Positions 20,449 through 32,639 of a DNA stretch of 64,000 nucleotides are shown here, one piece after another (the stretch's first letter is position 1; every line of letters begins with the position of its first letter). The translations under genes were made by a program, and so were the position numbers. This DNA comes from Nymphaea colorata (Eukaryota; Streptophyta; Magnoliopsida; Nymphaeales; Nymphaeaceae), in assembly GCF_008831285.2 (NCBI RefSeq), contig NC_045148.1, positions 9,551,001 through 9,615,000 on the forward strand. Reading direction: 5' to 3'. The notes below the pieces were generated by a model, which had not been told where the DNA came from, searched no databases, and saw only the letters and a program-made list of their open reading frames with translations.

Positions 20449-21093
20449 AATTGCGTGGAAAGTGTACTTACGGCAGTCATTTTTGTGTGTACAGGGAGAC
20501 AAACAAGAGAGATTGCGTGCACACATTTTTTTGGGCGCTTACATTTTAAAATCCCCGACTTATTCAAAGGCGTTGCTATTGTCATAATTACTCGGTGGGT
20601 ATAACAAATTTTCGTTATTGTTGTAACCAGAAAAGATAGAGTTCTATGGAAGAGTCAATTTACATATCTATCTTTTTAGATAACACTTGCAGAAAGTTAT
20701 TGCAATTTATAATATTTCAATATGTGCGTGTGTTTGTAGTTGAGAACGACCATAATTTCAGCAATATCGGATGTGATATAAACCCGACTTTTCAAATATA
20801 GCAGTTGCAGGCACTTTGCGTCCATTTTGATGGTTGAAAACAAAATCTTCGATCTACTGAATCAAGAAAAGGTGAAGGCTCCATGTTCACTGAACACAAA
20901 GCACACTCCCTTGCGGACCCAGATTTTATTCACAAAATATTATGTACAGAGGCAAAAATGGGAGTCTTTGATGACTCTTAGTTATGCATATTAACACAGA
21001 ACGGGTCGCAGACCCTATCATTAGTCTTCCATTCACAAAATAAATCCCTTTCGTTAGAAATTGTGAGCAGCCGAATCACCTCAACCGCAGGAG

Positions 21094-21371
21094 GATCTTT
21101 TCCAACAGAGATCAACAACTGATCCGCCAAACCCTTTGCAGCAGGAAGCAGAAAGGTCTTCGCCCAGTGATAGCTTGTTCAAGGCGATTTCTTCACATCC
21201 CATTGTTACATTGAATTAAAATACTTCCTTTTGTCCCTGAGCTTCCCGTAAGCACTTCCCTCATGCAATGAAAAAGAGTCCAATCTAGGCTAACTTCCGT
21301 CATATCAGCCCGCCACCCAGTAATTTACCATCCCTCTTGTTTATCAATCCAGCAGCTTCAACCATACTTTT
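21094..21371. repeat. direct repeat of unknown origin, copy 1
   Basis: Matches 25948-26229 in the same orientation (gatcttttccaacag, ggcgatttcttcacatccca, cttttgtccct). The minus strand reads partly like protein (AGLIKKRDGKLL, GCEEIALN), so it may derive from a gene I do not recognise. The copies differ by indels. Confidence 0.8.
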
Positions 21372-21735
21372 GAGGCAAGTCGAAGCAAGGTGGAAGCTAA
21401 TCTGGAAGTTGTCCTGCCAACACCAAACTCCAGGAACAATGCCATAATGAAACTAGTCAAAAATAGATAATCCGTCCCCGCTCTGTCATTCTCATGAAAG
21501 AAAAAGGCACAGTAACAACGTGTTTCCGCCATTCCTCTGAAGACGCCTTGACTTGAATCTCAGTAACAGTGCTTTGTCTATCAACAGGAGTGCTAGCGGC
21601 ATGAGACCAAACTAAAATGTCATTCTGGCTGCTACCATTGTTCATTGCTAGCGGTAACACAAAGTTGCTGACAAAAGTTTAACACAGACTGGTCGTCTAG
21701 CACCATGTCACAACACAAACATATCTATATATATA

Positions 21736-21772
<37 letters not shown>

Positions 21773-22612
21773 TGTAATTTTCCTCATGAAAGACGTAAAT
21801 TTAACAATATATATCATGCATGGAGGGTTATAATGATCATAATATACCTGTAGTTAGTAATGACGATGATAGCTCTAGTTAGTAAAAAAGGGAGTCACCT
21901 ATAAGAACAAAAAGAATGGTAAAAAAGTTAAAAAGTCTTAAAAAAGCATTTGTTAAAAAATTTATAAAATACTCTAACTCCTCTTTTTTCTCCGGTGCAT
22001 GTCTGTTGTGTACACAACTCACTCTCCTCTAAATTTGGTGAAGAGTTTTGAATTCCCCCTTGGAATATTATTCTTGCTCCACCACACCCCATGAACGGAA
22101 CAGGCTGGTTGAGCTAAGAGAAAATTAGAGCTGGGAAAGAATATAAATTTTATGTTGACTCCTGTAATAATTCTGAAAAAAATATTGTTTGGTTCCCCCA
22201 AGGGAAAAAAAAAGTTTTTAGCACTACCCCTTTGTGATAGAGACCGATTTGTTCCGCTGTTCAACCAAATCAGTGATAGTAAGTCCCATATTTCACATTG
22301 GCTCAATGTTTGAAATGTTCAGGTTAAATATTGGATCCAGAAGGTGATTGGATAATCCACCATAGAAATGATAAATGGCATAATATTCATATTGAGTAGA
22401 CGGGTTATAAGAGGAAGATGCCATGTTTATCAAGTTGACTCCGAACTAATGCTTAATTTCTTATGTAGGACTTGCAACATTTTATCATTGAAAGGTTGCA
22501 TGCTATGGATTAGGAAAAATACAATTGGGGGATTTTTTTTTTCTCCTTGAGCCAAGTCAAGTGCTATTTCAGGTCTATATAAACACGACATCGCATCTGT
22601 CCTGGCAGCATC
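21372..22612. other. non-coding stretch
   Basis: Contains a TA microsatellite (21721-21769). A 95-codon minus frame at 22019-22306 shows no recognisable domain. No gene is supported. Confidence 0.45.
21721..21769. repeat. (TA)n microsatellite, interrupted
   Basis: TA units with two ctat interruptions near the left end. Confidence 0.9.
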
Positions 22613-22684
22613 CAACTTTTATAAAAATCTTTCACCTCTCACAACACACAACTTTTATAAAAATCTTTCACCTCTCACAACACA
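22613..22684. repeat. 36-bp tandem duplication
   Basis: Two adjacent copies starting caacttttataaaaatc, period 36, identical by eye. Confidence 0.95.
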
Positions 22685-22751
22685 TCGCTCCATGCATTGA
22701 TTATGAGGCTGTGATTAGACGGAGACCCAAATGATCGAAGAATTTCAGTGT

Positions 22752-22771
22752 GTATATATATATATATATAA
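22752..22771. repeat. (TA)n microsatellite
   Basis: About 10 units. Confidence 0.9.
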
Positions 22772-22983
22772 GAATTTAAATCAACTGCCCAACCTCTTTA
22801 ATAGGATGGTTTTTTAATATTTTGCGATGCTAAAACCATCTCAAATGGTGTATTTTTTGTGATAGCAGTTGATTAAAAATGCTTTTTAGCCATCGAACAC
22901 TATTTATAACAGTTTCTAGCCTCTTAATTTTTTTTTTAGAAAAAAAACTATCGGGTCATAAAGGTAAAAATAGAGGCTGATTT

Positions 22984-22987
<4 letters not shown>

Positions 22988-23014
<27 letters not shown>
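22988..23014. repeat. (TA)n microsatellite
   Basis: About 13 units. Confidence 0.9.
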
Positions 23015-23017
<3 letters not shown>

Positions 23018-23063
23018 TCTCTTTCTGCAATATTAAGTAATGGTTTTTTTCATGTTCATCTGA

Positions 23064-23390
23064 TCAACTTGATTGCAAATGCAAACTACAGATGAAACCA
23101 AGTTTCTTGCCAATGGATATGCTAAAGGATGCGCCGTCGGACACGAACCTAACTGCAATGCCTAAGCTATCCCTATAGGTGAAAATGGGACATGCCCCAT
23201 TTTGAGAGGCCCGCAGGATCTGAATATCGTTACCAAATCCCATCGGAGCCTTCCAAGCCTCCAGTATTCTACGGCGGGCCATGAGGTGAGAATCTGCCTG
23301 CAGAATATGATGTCTATCTTTTTGTACCCAAAGCAGGAGGCAGATGAGGGCAATTGCCCACACAAGCCCACAAAAATATTTTATTTTCAC
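23064..23390 (-). CDS. unrecognised 108-codon frame with possible N-terminal membrane anchor
   Basis: The frame starts MKIKYFCGLVWAIALICLLL, a short basic start followed by a hydrophobic run of about 17 residues like a signal anchor, then a charged stretch (QKDRHHILQADSHLMARRR). I know no matching family. There is no neighbouring exon, and the frame lies between a TA repeat and a copia LTR fragment. It may be an exon relic or chance. Confidence 0.2.
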   Translation of the reverse strand: MKIKYFCGLVWAIALICLLLWVQKDRHHILQADSHLMARRRILEAWKAPMGFGNDIQILRASQNGACPIFTYRDSLGIAVRFVSDGASFSISIGKKLGFICSLHLQSS

Positions 23391-23499
23391 ATTAAAGCTT
23401 CATGGCAGTTTTGGACTATGATATAGTGTCATGTCTTTTGAGTTATGATTAGTGGATGTAAGGCCGTCTATAGCTTGTGAAGATCTGATAGATGTGCAG

Positions 23500-24216
23500 T
23501 GTAATCTATTTCCCTCATGTATACATAAAACAAATATGCCCTAAACAGAATCATGTTCATGCTTAATCATTGAAACAAAACTTTAACTGTAGCGGAAGCG
23601 TACCAGAATCCATCTGAATAAATGGACGATCGGATTGCAGTAGGATCTTCCAGGGTCTTTGCGGCGCACGTGCGGTCGCTCTCAGATGGGGAAGAAACAA
23701 CCCTAGAAACCAACGTTTCTGGCAATCATTCGCACGACCCCAGAAACCACTACCATTTTATATTATGGGCAATTATGGATTCAACCCATCAAAGAGTCCG
23801 TAATTGCATACAGGTATATATACATTACAAAATTACCACATACCATATAAAAAGACGTAATATCTCAAAATGCAATCACTTAACGGATAATTACATTAAG
23901 ACAGCCATAATGTCTGAAATTTCTTATAGACATATGTCGGCATACCAAATGATCCTTACAATCTCTCACGTGTGCCAAATATGTCTTTATACATTCAGAC
24001 ATTACATAAAACTTTAGGAGCTCATAACTGCTATCTTATTAAACGTCATTTTCACCAATCTCGTCCATGATCATATCAACACAAAACCAAAGCGGCTTTC
24101 GTTATATAAAAATTAGCTAAACCTTCAATGATCACAAATGTTAACACAATAAATGATATAGATTTGATATGGATGTATAGCATGAGAATTACATGTAATG
24201 TGATTACAACATGTAA
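23500..24216 (-). mobile_element. copia LTR fragment with adjoining 3' internal sequence
   Basis: The LTR is 23500-23960 on the minus strand (start TGTAAGGATCATTTGG, read in reverse from 23960). 23961-24216 matches the 3' untranslated part of the element at 28158-28410. Homology then stops abruptly, so the rest of the element is lost. Same family as 1-2558. Confidence 0.85.
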
Positions 24217-24778
24217 TGTGTGGCTTAGACTTCATATGCTTTAAGAATATCTTTCTCAGCTACCGTATCGCGAACTGCAGGGGGGCATTTTTTAGAGAGA
24301 GAGTTGTCTATGCCACTCAATTCAGACAAGATAAATACGCCAAAAAAAGGCCAGGAGTTTCATAAAATTATTTTAAAAAAATGTTTTTTCTAATCACTTA
24401 ATTGTTTTTTTTCTATAAAAAATCTCTTTTTTTGTTATCAGGATTATTTTAGTCATTAAGCATATTGGCACACAAAAAAAAAAATTATGCACAATCTGGC
24501 ACATACAATTCAAAATATCAAAAAATTTCCTTTTCCCAAAATTTTCGGGTCATTTTTTTCTATTTCCTTTTCCCAGTTCAAGAGCATTTTCTTCTTTTCA
24601 CCCTAGTATTCAATTGAATCCCCTGTACCTGCTGTTTGAATCTATTTTGGTATAAAGATCCATGAAGATTCACATCAAAATAGAGGACCCATGGACCTTG
24701 AGACCTCGAAGTCGGAAAGATGTTGAATTCAATAACTAGGATTTGGGCTAGCTGATTGGATCAGTTTCTAGTTGGATT
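24217..24778. other. non-coding stretch
   Basis: AT-rich with A and T runs. No gene or repeat recognised. Confidence 0.5.
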
Positions 24779-25506
24779 CTTGTGGTCATCTAGTCCCTAG
24801 GAAGAAGGTGAAGCTGAGCCTTTGTGGGCATCTAGTTCCTAGTAACAAGGTGAAAGTGAGCCTTGGTTTCTCATTCTATACCAGACTGAGTTGGCGACAT
24901 TGACTGAGCCACGTGTGATACTGGCCCCACAAAATATATTTATTTTTTGGTTAGAGAATTTGATTATTTGTATATTTTGGTAACCCTAAAGAGCTGTTTT
25001 TGGCAGCCTTACTACCCCACGAACATACCAAAAAAAAATGAGATAAATTCTCGACCTCATTACAAGTGTTTCATGAATTTATTCTATTTTTTGGACAGAT
25101 TCATAGGACAATAATAATGTGTTGTTATTACCAATTTGGTAGTTGGTATATTTTGTGATTGTTCCATCAATCTACCTAAAGATTGGAGCAGTTTCATGAA
25201 ACATTAAAATTAAGTGTTCATAAATCTGTCTCAATCTTTAGGACAGATTTATGGGACACTTTTCAAATGGAATGCTTTCCAAATGACTCTTAAAAAAATG
25301 ATAGTTTTTAAGTCCAACCAAAATTTCTGTCTCTGCCTTTGGATTGTCCCCATGGGCATCTCTCGTGAGAGACAAGTACACGGGAGCCAAGAGCATGTGG
25401 ACGATTCAGACGAAGTCCCACTATGCCTAGTCTTGCAAAGGTATTTTATGAGGATGGAATGACATCATCCGCTAGTCTATTGGAAAATTGGTAATGGTAT
25501 GAATAT
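24779..25506. repeat. inner inverted repeat, right arm
   Basis: Reverse-complement partner of 19209-19857. Its outer end carries an extra tandem copy of about 42 bp (tgtggtcatctagtccctag then tgtgggcatctagttcctag) that the left arm lacks. Confidence 0.82.
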
Positions 25507-25947
25507 TTGCTTTTGGTCCGAACAGTGGAGATGGGGTATGTGGACTTCATTGCTCATGGTCCAGACCTCATTCTCTGCAACCCTTATCTGAGTTCATCTG
25601 TATCAGACATGATTTACACTCGTAGCTTACAATCCCCATGGATCAGACAAATTCTTGATGGTACTACTCTCTCCCAAGGAGGTGATACTCTTATGAATCG
25701 TTAACTTCAAAAAATTGGCATTGCTCAACGTGGGAGGATCTTTTTTAATAGAGCCGATAAAAAATATATAACAAAATTTGGGGACAAGAAGTCCTTTAAC
25801 TACAATAACAAACTGCAAAAGCAAAATAAAAGAACGAAATATACAAGTTAGCAACACAATAAAACAAATAAGAGGGGTGCAGAGAGAGTGGATAGACGGA
25901 GCGACAGAGTCACCCAGCAATAGTAGACAAAGAACGGCGCCGTAGCC

Positions 25948-26229
25948 GATCTTTTCCAACAGAAACCACACAACTGATCCGCCAAACCCAGGAACCCAAA
26001 AGGTCTTCGCCCAATGATAGCATGTTCAAGGCGATTTCTTCACATCCCATTGTTGCATTGAATAAAAAACACTTCCTTTTGTCCCTAAGCTTGCCGTAAG
26101 CACTTCCATCATGCATTGAAAAAGAGTCCAAGGCTAACTTCCGTCTTATCAGCCTGCCACCGAGATATTCCACACAGTAATTTACCATCCCTCTTCTTTA
26201 TCAATCCAGCAGTTTCAACCATACTTTTT
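25948..26229. repeat. direct repeat of unknown origin, copy 2
   Basis: Partner of 21094-21371. The minus strand has a 92-codon open frame (25910-26188) that is not conserved as a frame in copy 1. Confidence 0.8.
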
Positions 26230-27186
26230 TTAAAGCTGTCCTGCCAACACCAAACTTGTTTCTGTTCCAAACGATGTCGTAGTCTTGAAGTGTCAAACCA
26301 AGGAGCAAGAAGCAATATTTTTTATTGACTTACTTCCAAATTTTCGTGTTCTAATTCCAAATATCAGGAAACATGTCTGAGTTCCGTAGATTGTTGAAAC
26401 GCAACTTGCCTTTTGGGTACCCAAAAGTTTGTGCTATGTTCCCTCGTCCACCACGTCATTGGTGGCGAAGCAATTTAGAAACAAGAAAGAAAATGAGGCA
26501 GTCGAGTTCATATTTGTCCCTTACCGGTTTTGTGTTGGGGTGATTTTTTTCCAAATCCCGGCAGAATATACTACTGAACACGTCATGAATATCGTCTCCA
26601 GCTCAAGCAATTTTATTTCGCGTGGCATTACCGGATGATTATCGTTCACTTTAAGCTCCTGCGCCTTATCGAACTATCAGACATTTTGACCATTCGAAAA
26701 TCGAAAGCAGCTAATTTGAGTTTTTTTTTGTTTTTCAAGTTATCTTCGGTGTAATTGAAAGTTTGTTTTCCAAGAATCATTTAAATGCTTGGGTTTGAAT
26801 CTTCTAAATATTTTGTTTAACTACATATTTCCAGTGACAAGAAGGTATGAAGCTTCTGGATGGCCAAGAAAAATGGTAGGTGAGAAAGAGATTAACAACA
26901 TGTAACAATAAGTACAAAAAAAAAAGACTTCAAATATTTTAAAAAACAATAATCAAATCAAACATAACGCCCCTACGTCTGCCGGTAAATGGAATCTATT
27001 CATAAACCTGGTCGATTGAAATACTCTGCTTCGGGGGAATCAGAAATTGATGCACGAGAAAGGAAGAAGATAAATACCCGATGGTGGTCTCCACTGCGCG
27101 TCGGGTCGAATGGCCGTCATCATCGCTTTCTGATGCAGCCTTTTCTGTTTCCATTTTGGAATTGTATAAGAGAGAGAAAACACTTT
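26230..27186. other. non-coding stretch
   Basis: No gene, RNA or transposon end seen. Confidence 0.5.
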
Positions 27187-27428
27187 GCAACCTTGCCAAA
27201 ATACCAACAAAATCACATAATCAGTTCACTTTCCTTGTTTTCCTTGATTAACACAAATGTCAGCTTAATATTAAAACCAAAGATCGAACATTCGTATCCG
27301 GTCACACACACACAACCATTCTTATGCACATGCAGATAGGTTTGCCGATTATTGGAGCCAACAATCTCTGCATAATTCGTGTGTGTTGCTTTTTCTTATA
27401 TAGATGATCTGGCTTGGAAGCAACGCAT
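27187..27428. repeat. outer inverted repeat, right arm
   Basis: Reverse-complement partner of 17881-18113. Confidence 0.85.
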
Positions 27429-27672
27429 ATATATGCCTCACACCTTTTTCTTCTATTTTCATGGCAAGAATGATGGCTATAAGAAAACCGTATGCTTGGA
27501 TTCTGATAGCGTTAATAAGTTGGACAGGACTCATTCTTCCAATTCGGTAGCACCAACATGACCCCGAATCCTACGTTTGTTTATGCAGCAGTTATGATGC
27601 GTGATTTACTTTGTCGATCATCAATAAGAAATTGTGTTCTGATTTCATGTGGTAATAAGCCTATGCATATAG

Positions 27673-28157
27673 TGTTGGGATTTCTCTCCTCATGTATATA
27701 CAAAACTAAACGTATATACCTTAAAACAGGATCATGCTCATGCTAAATCATTGCAATAAACAAAACCTTAAACTGAAGCGAAAGCGTACCTGAATCCATC
27801 TGAAATGCGAATTCATCTGAAATGCACGGACAGTAGATCACGGTAGGATCTTCCAGGGTACGTGCGGTGCGCGTGAGGTCTCTCTCAGATGGGGAAGAGA
27901 AACCCCTAAAAATCAAAAGCAACTGTTCGCACGACCCCAGGAACCACTACCATTATATAATGAGGACAATTACGGATTCGACCCATCAAAGAGTCCGTAA
28001 TTGCGTACTGGTATCTATACATTTCAAAATTATCCTATACCATCTAAAATGACATAATATCCCAAAATGCAATCACTTAAGCGGATATTTACGTTAAGAC
28101 AGTCATAATGTCTGAAATTCCTCATAGACATATGTCGGCCCACCAAATGATCTTACA
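27673..28157 (-). repeat. 3' LTR of minus-strand copia element
   Basis: On the minus strand it runs TGTAAGATCATTTGGTGGGC to GAGAAATCCCAACA (TG...CA), 485 bp. Confidence 0.88.
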
Positions 28158-28499
28158 ATCTCCCACTTTGGCCAAATATGTCTTTATACATTCAGACATT
28201 ACATAAAACCTTAGGAGCTCATAATTGCTATCCACGTCATTTTCACCAATCTCGTCCATGACCATATCAACACAGAACCAAAGCGGCTTTCGCTATATTA
28301 AAATTAGCTAAACCTTCAATTATCACAAATGTTAACATAATCAATGACATAGATCTGATATGGATGTATAGCATGAGAATCACATGTAATGTGATTACAA
28401 CATGTCTATTCTCAATTGGTCCAACTTTAAAACCTTATGGAGATCAAAACACAAATACATAAACACAGAATGGAACCAAAGAACTTTAAACTTTATTCT

Positions 28500-28969
28500 G
28501 CAGAAAACTGAATATGTGTCCATACATAAGAGCAAACAAAATAAAAACTCCCACTAAACCAGCACATTATCCAATGATAACACCCCCATATGAACAACAT
28601 GTTCGTGAAACACCTTAGGTGTTAAACCTTAGTAAGCGGATCCGCAATCATAGAGTTTGTCACAATATGCTCTAAAGACACCTGTCCATTCTGTATCTTC
28701 TCTTTAACAACCAAAAACTTAATATCGATGTGTTTCGGCTTTGACCAACTGTGGTTATTATTAGAGTACATGATTTATTGTTACACAATAACCTTAGTGG
28801 TCTTTCTATACTATATATAATGCGCAGCCCCGTGACAAAATTCAGCAATCATAAAGCATGATTAGATGCCTCGTAACATGTTATGCTACTTTCTTGGCAC
28901 CAAGCAAAGTCAGAATCTGAATACCCAATGATCTCCTACTGGTCTAACTTCCTGTATGTGAGCATAAAA
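28500..28969 (-). pseudogene. copia RNase H and 3' region, degenerate
   Basis: Pieces read SDSDFA, YEASNHAL, LNFVTGLRI and ERPLRLL in broken frames. A segment between the DSDF and YEASN boxes is deleted relative to 1152-1703. The sequence down to 28167 is 3' untranslated. Confidence 0.7.
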
Positions 28970-29440
28970 TCATATGTTCTTTGTAAGTACCTCAAAACCC
29001 TTTTTGGCTGCTTTCCAATGATCCATACCAGGACGAGTACAAACCTGAGCATACATAAGGCTTCCCACAACAGACGAATAGGGAATCATTTCCATTTCCT
29101 TAGATTCGATTTCACTTTTAGGGCACTGTTTGAGACAAAACTTGTCTCCTTTAGCAAATGGAGTATCTCCTGGTTTACAATCCTTTATGTCATATCGCTG
29201 AAGCACCTTATCAATGTAGGCCTTTTGTGATAATCCAAGAATACCCCGAGAACGATCTCGAAATACTTGGATCCCCAAAACAAAAGATGCACAACCAAGA
29301 TCTTTCATGTCAAACTTTGTTGACAAAAATTTCTTAGTTTCATGCAATATGCCCACATCATTACTTGCCAGCAATATATCATCGACATATAAAACCAGAA
29401 AAAATAAAATTTGCCCCCACAAAATTTTTGGTACATACAT
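28970..29440 (-). pseudogene. copia RT and connection fragment
   Basis: Reads LVLYVDDILLASNDVGIL with an intact YVDD, then KFDMKDLG, LGIQVFRDRSRGILGLSQKAY and VCTRP joined directly to GMDHWKAAK. Compared with the copy at 1-1703, the 48 bp between TRP and GMDH are missing, in frame. Everything of RT before the YVDD box is lost apart from a short degenerate stretch. Confidence 0.88.
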
Positions 29441-29895
29441 TCATCAACTATATTAGTTTTGACGTCAAATAAAACTATAACTTGATGAAATTTGTAATAC
29501 CATTGACTGGAAAGCTTGCTTTAGTTTATATATGGATTTCCTTAGTGACACATTTACTTAATTTTCTTTAGGTTGTTGAGTTTGTTCTTCAGTAGGGAGA
29601 TCGACATCATTGCCTTCTTCTGAATATATTGATGGAACAATGTCACGAATGAATACCTGACTATTGCTTACAACATTCGTATGAGTGGACTCAGGTCCCT
29701 TTTCAAAGGCAATGCTTCTAACCTGATCACCTCCCCAAACTCAATATCATCAAAGAAATGTGTATTTTCCGTTTCAAAGAAAGACTTACTGATTGGATTA
29801 TAAAACTTATAACCCCTTAATGTTTGTTCGTTTTCCCTTTATACATACAATGCAAACATTAAAGTCTGCAAAATCAAGGGACTCAAGAATTTCAT
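29441..29895 (-). pseudogene. copia remnant between integrase end and RT
   Basis: Broken frames read FIRDIVPSIYSEE and RKSIYKLKQAFQS-like text, matching the variable region after integrase and a short RT piece. The integrase core is absent. Confidence 0.55.
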
Positions 29896-30642
29896 TCAAC
29901 ATAAGCATTTTATTCTCTTTTCAGAGATTTGGTGTCTATGCCACAACATAACAGAATTCTCATTGGCCAATTTACTTTTAATACCACTAGACGTAATATG
30001 CAATGTTTCATGATATAAAGTAATCGTATTAAGCAAATAGAGGTTACTACAACTAGACAAAGAACTAGTGGAAATCAAATTTGAATGCAGAAACAACTTA
30101 AATTTACTTCCTCCAAATAAACAATAATAACTGAATTTGTTCAGTAAGGAAATAACAACCAAATTTCGTCTAAAAGACGGTATTACATAAGTTTCTGTCA
30201 AATTCAAATAACAACCAGTCTTTAACAATAACCCAAAAAAATCTGTTATGGCTTCAATCTTCGCCTTCATGTCATCGCCCTCATAGATGAATCTTTCAGC
30301 ATCAATTGGCGTCCGACAATTTAGGCAGCCCTGCACAGAAACACTTATGTGAGTAGTAGCAACTGAATTTACCCACAAGTGCATTGGTACTGAAATTAAA
30401 TTAACCTCAGAACAAACCAAAGTAAGGATTGTACCTTTTTTTTCACGCCATGCGTGATACTTAGTACAATCCTTCTTCATATGACCTTCATCCTTGCAAA
30501 AGAAGCAGCCTGATTTGCCATCCTTATGCTTATTTTGTTTCTTGATGGATGCATGTTCAACTGCAACATCCTTAATAGTCTTTTTTTTCTTACTTTTAGG
30601 CGTAGCAGCCAAGTGAACACTTTCTATTCTATCATGCTTCAA
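29896..30642 (-). pseudogene. copia Gag end, protease and pre-integrase, inactive
   Basis: Has the CCHC knuckle CFFCKDEGHMKKDC at 30466-30507. The protease site reads WVNSVATTHIS where copia has a D-S/T-G-A box, so the catalytic Asp is replaced by Asn. Then come YVIPSFRRNLVVISLL, LLNTITLYHE and LWHRHQISEKRIKCLC of the pre-integrase region, where homology stops because the integrase is deleted. Confidence 0.85.
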
Positions 30643-30798
30643 TCTCTCCTCTTCTTCCGCACAGTACGAAATGAGCTCATTAAGAATCTATTTCTCCTTC
30701 TGACAGTTATAACTAACTTTAAACTGTCCAAACTGTGATGGAAGAGAAAGGAGAACCATATGCACTATAAAGTCTTCAGGTAACCTCAAACCTAGCGC

Positions 30799-31365
30799 CT
30801 ATAATTTTGAAGCAAGATGAGACATTTTCATAATGTGCTCCCGTATGTTCCCTTTGCCTTTATACTTCAGCGTCACAAGTTTACTCAAAAGAGTGTTTGT
30901 TTTAGCCTTTTCATTTTTAGTAAAAAGCTTTTCAATCTCTTCAAGGAACGCCTTGGCACTAGCCTTTTCAGTAATAGAGCCCCTAAAATTTTCTGGGGTT
31001 GATCTCTTCATGATCATTAGACACATGCGGTTTGAGCGTTCCCACCGTTCAAAGTACCGCTTATCCTCATGGGAACTTTCATCTGTTGGATGAGGTGGGC
31101 ACGACTCCCTAAATGCAAGGTCTAGATCCATACAACCCAGAACAATCATGACTATTTCTTTCCAGTCCTTAAAATTCGAACCATTTAACTCAGGAAATGT
31201 ACTCAAATTTGTAAATATCATGAAAGTAGAACTCACTGTACAAAGAACAAACCAAAGCATGCTCACAATCAATACATGTACAAAGATGAAATAACTAATA
31301 TAAATGAATTTAAACACAATGGCCCAAAACCCATTACAAGGTACCGGTGCAACGCCAATATCCAA
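30799..31365 (-). pseudogene. copia Gag N-terminal part
   Basis: Reads FPELNGSNFKDWKEIV, LGCMDLDLAFRE, RWERSNRMCLMIM, FLEEIEKLFTKNEKAKT, LVTLKYKGKGNIREHIMKM: the UBN2-type gag of plant copia. The likely gag start is the Met before FTNLSTFPEL. The upstream 48 codons are non-gag sequence open by chance. It is separated from the downstream gag part by a frame break near 30700-30800. Confidence 0.82.
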
Positions 31366-31889
31366 TCTTTGGATTGAAATATTAACTGCAAGTGATATTC
31401 TTGGTCAACAATGAATATAGATAATTAATTCTGTCAAACAACGAGCATGTCTTTGGAATGACTCGTTATTCACATGGAAACTTGAAAAATTATCACATAT
31501 TCATTGTCGTGTATACTTAAACCTGACAAAGCAACAATCCTCCTTTGGGTTGATTATTGCCTGCATGGATCAAGTATACTATCATTCAATGTTCAAAACA
31601 GGTAAATTCGTACAACATATGTCACTTTGACGACATAAAGTACAAACGTACTCATTTCGAACAACAGACATGGCCAAAGTTCAAATTCACATTTCAAACA
31701 TTCATTTAAAGTACACCCACAAATTAACAACATGCAAAACATAATGCATAAACCAAATTACATACAAAATTTTGCCCTACATTAAATCTAAAACCAAATG
31801 ATTCAATGATGTGACACATACAAAATTGCCTTACATTGAATCCAAAACCAAATGATTCAATGATATGGACCCAAAAGAGTTCAAAATTT
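31366..31889. other. non-coding stretch with a local duplication
   Basis: 31763-31870 has two similar blocks of about 55-60 bp (acatacaaaatt..ccaaatgattcaatgat). No LTR or primer site of the neighbouring element was found. Confidence 0.55.
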
Positions 31890-32590
31890 CATGAACCGGT
31901 ACCATAATTATGTTTAAATGGGTCAAGAACCACTGAATCTGCCTTAAAATGGTCTGTATCGGTCTTAGACCACAACAAAAAACACCCACATAGTCCTAAA
32001 CCGGTCTAAAAATTGGACGAACCGTTCAAAATTAGACCGTATCGGTTCCAAAACCCAATGAACCAGTTAAAAATGGCAAAAATAAGTTCTAAAACTGAAT
32101 GAACCGGTCTGAAAAGCCCTGAACCGGTTTGACAATGGCCTGAATCGTTTCAAAACTGAATGAACCGGTCAGAAAAGCCCCGAATCGGTCCGAAAACTAA
32201 CTGAACTGGTCTGGAAAAGCCCAAATCGTTTAAAAACTGGATGAACCGGTTTGGAAAAGGCCCGAATCGATTCCAAAACTAAATGAACCAGTCTCAAATT
32301 GGTCTGAATCGTGTTTAAAAGGTCTGAATCGGTTCTGAAACTGAATGAACCTGTCCACCAAATGTCTGAATCGGTCCCCAAAAGTGTGAACCGATTCTAA
32401 AAGGATTCGAACCAGTCTGAAAACCAATTGAACCAGTCCAGAAAAGATCTAAATCGGTCCACAAAAGGTCTGAACCGGTTTCAAAAGGTCTGAACCGGTT
32501 CTGAATCGAGTTGAATCGGTCTGTAACCGAATGAACCGGTTCGACTCTTTTTCAGAACCGGTTTGACAAAAATGAACCGTTTTTCAAAAG
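31890..32590. repeat. degenerate minisatellite of AACCGGTT-type motifs
   Basis: Dozens of variants of ctgaa(c/t)cggt(t/c)..aaaa follow each other at about 17-20 bp spacing, with a longer periodicity in places (aactgaatgaaccggtc recurs). Many units contain the palindrome AACCGGTT or one-base variants. The open minus frames here (FRTDSGLF-like repeats) follow from the repeat. Confidence 0.85.
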
Positions 32591-32639
32591 TTAAACCGCA
32601 TGGATCGGACCCGACTCGGTACAAAAAATTAAACGCAGG

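Larger units (their letters stand above)
19858..21093. other. non-coding loop region with TA repeats
   Basis: Holds TA microsatellites at 20141-20171 and 20416-20443. No gene recognised. Confidence 0.5.
27673..31365 (-). mobile_element. internally deleted Ty1-copia element, minus strand
   Basis: Reading leftwards: gag (from about 31230), zinc knuckle, protease remnant, pre-integrase, then a jump that skips the integrase core and most of reverse transcriptase, a short RT/connection part, a shortened RNase H, 3' untranslated sequence, a polypurine tract (28158-28166) and the 3' LTR (27673-28157). No 5' LTR or primer-binding site is visible beyond gag, so it is also 5' truncated. It is close kin to the element at 1-2558. 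Confidence 0.88.
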
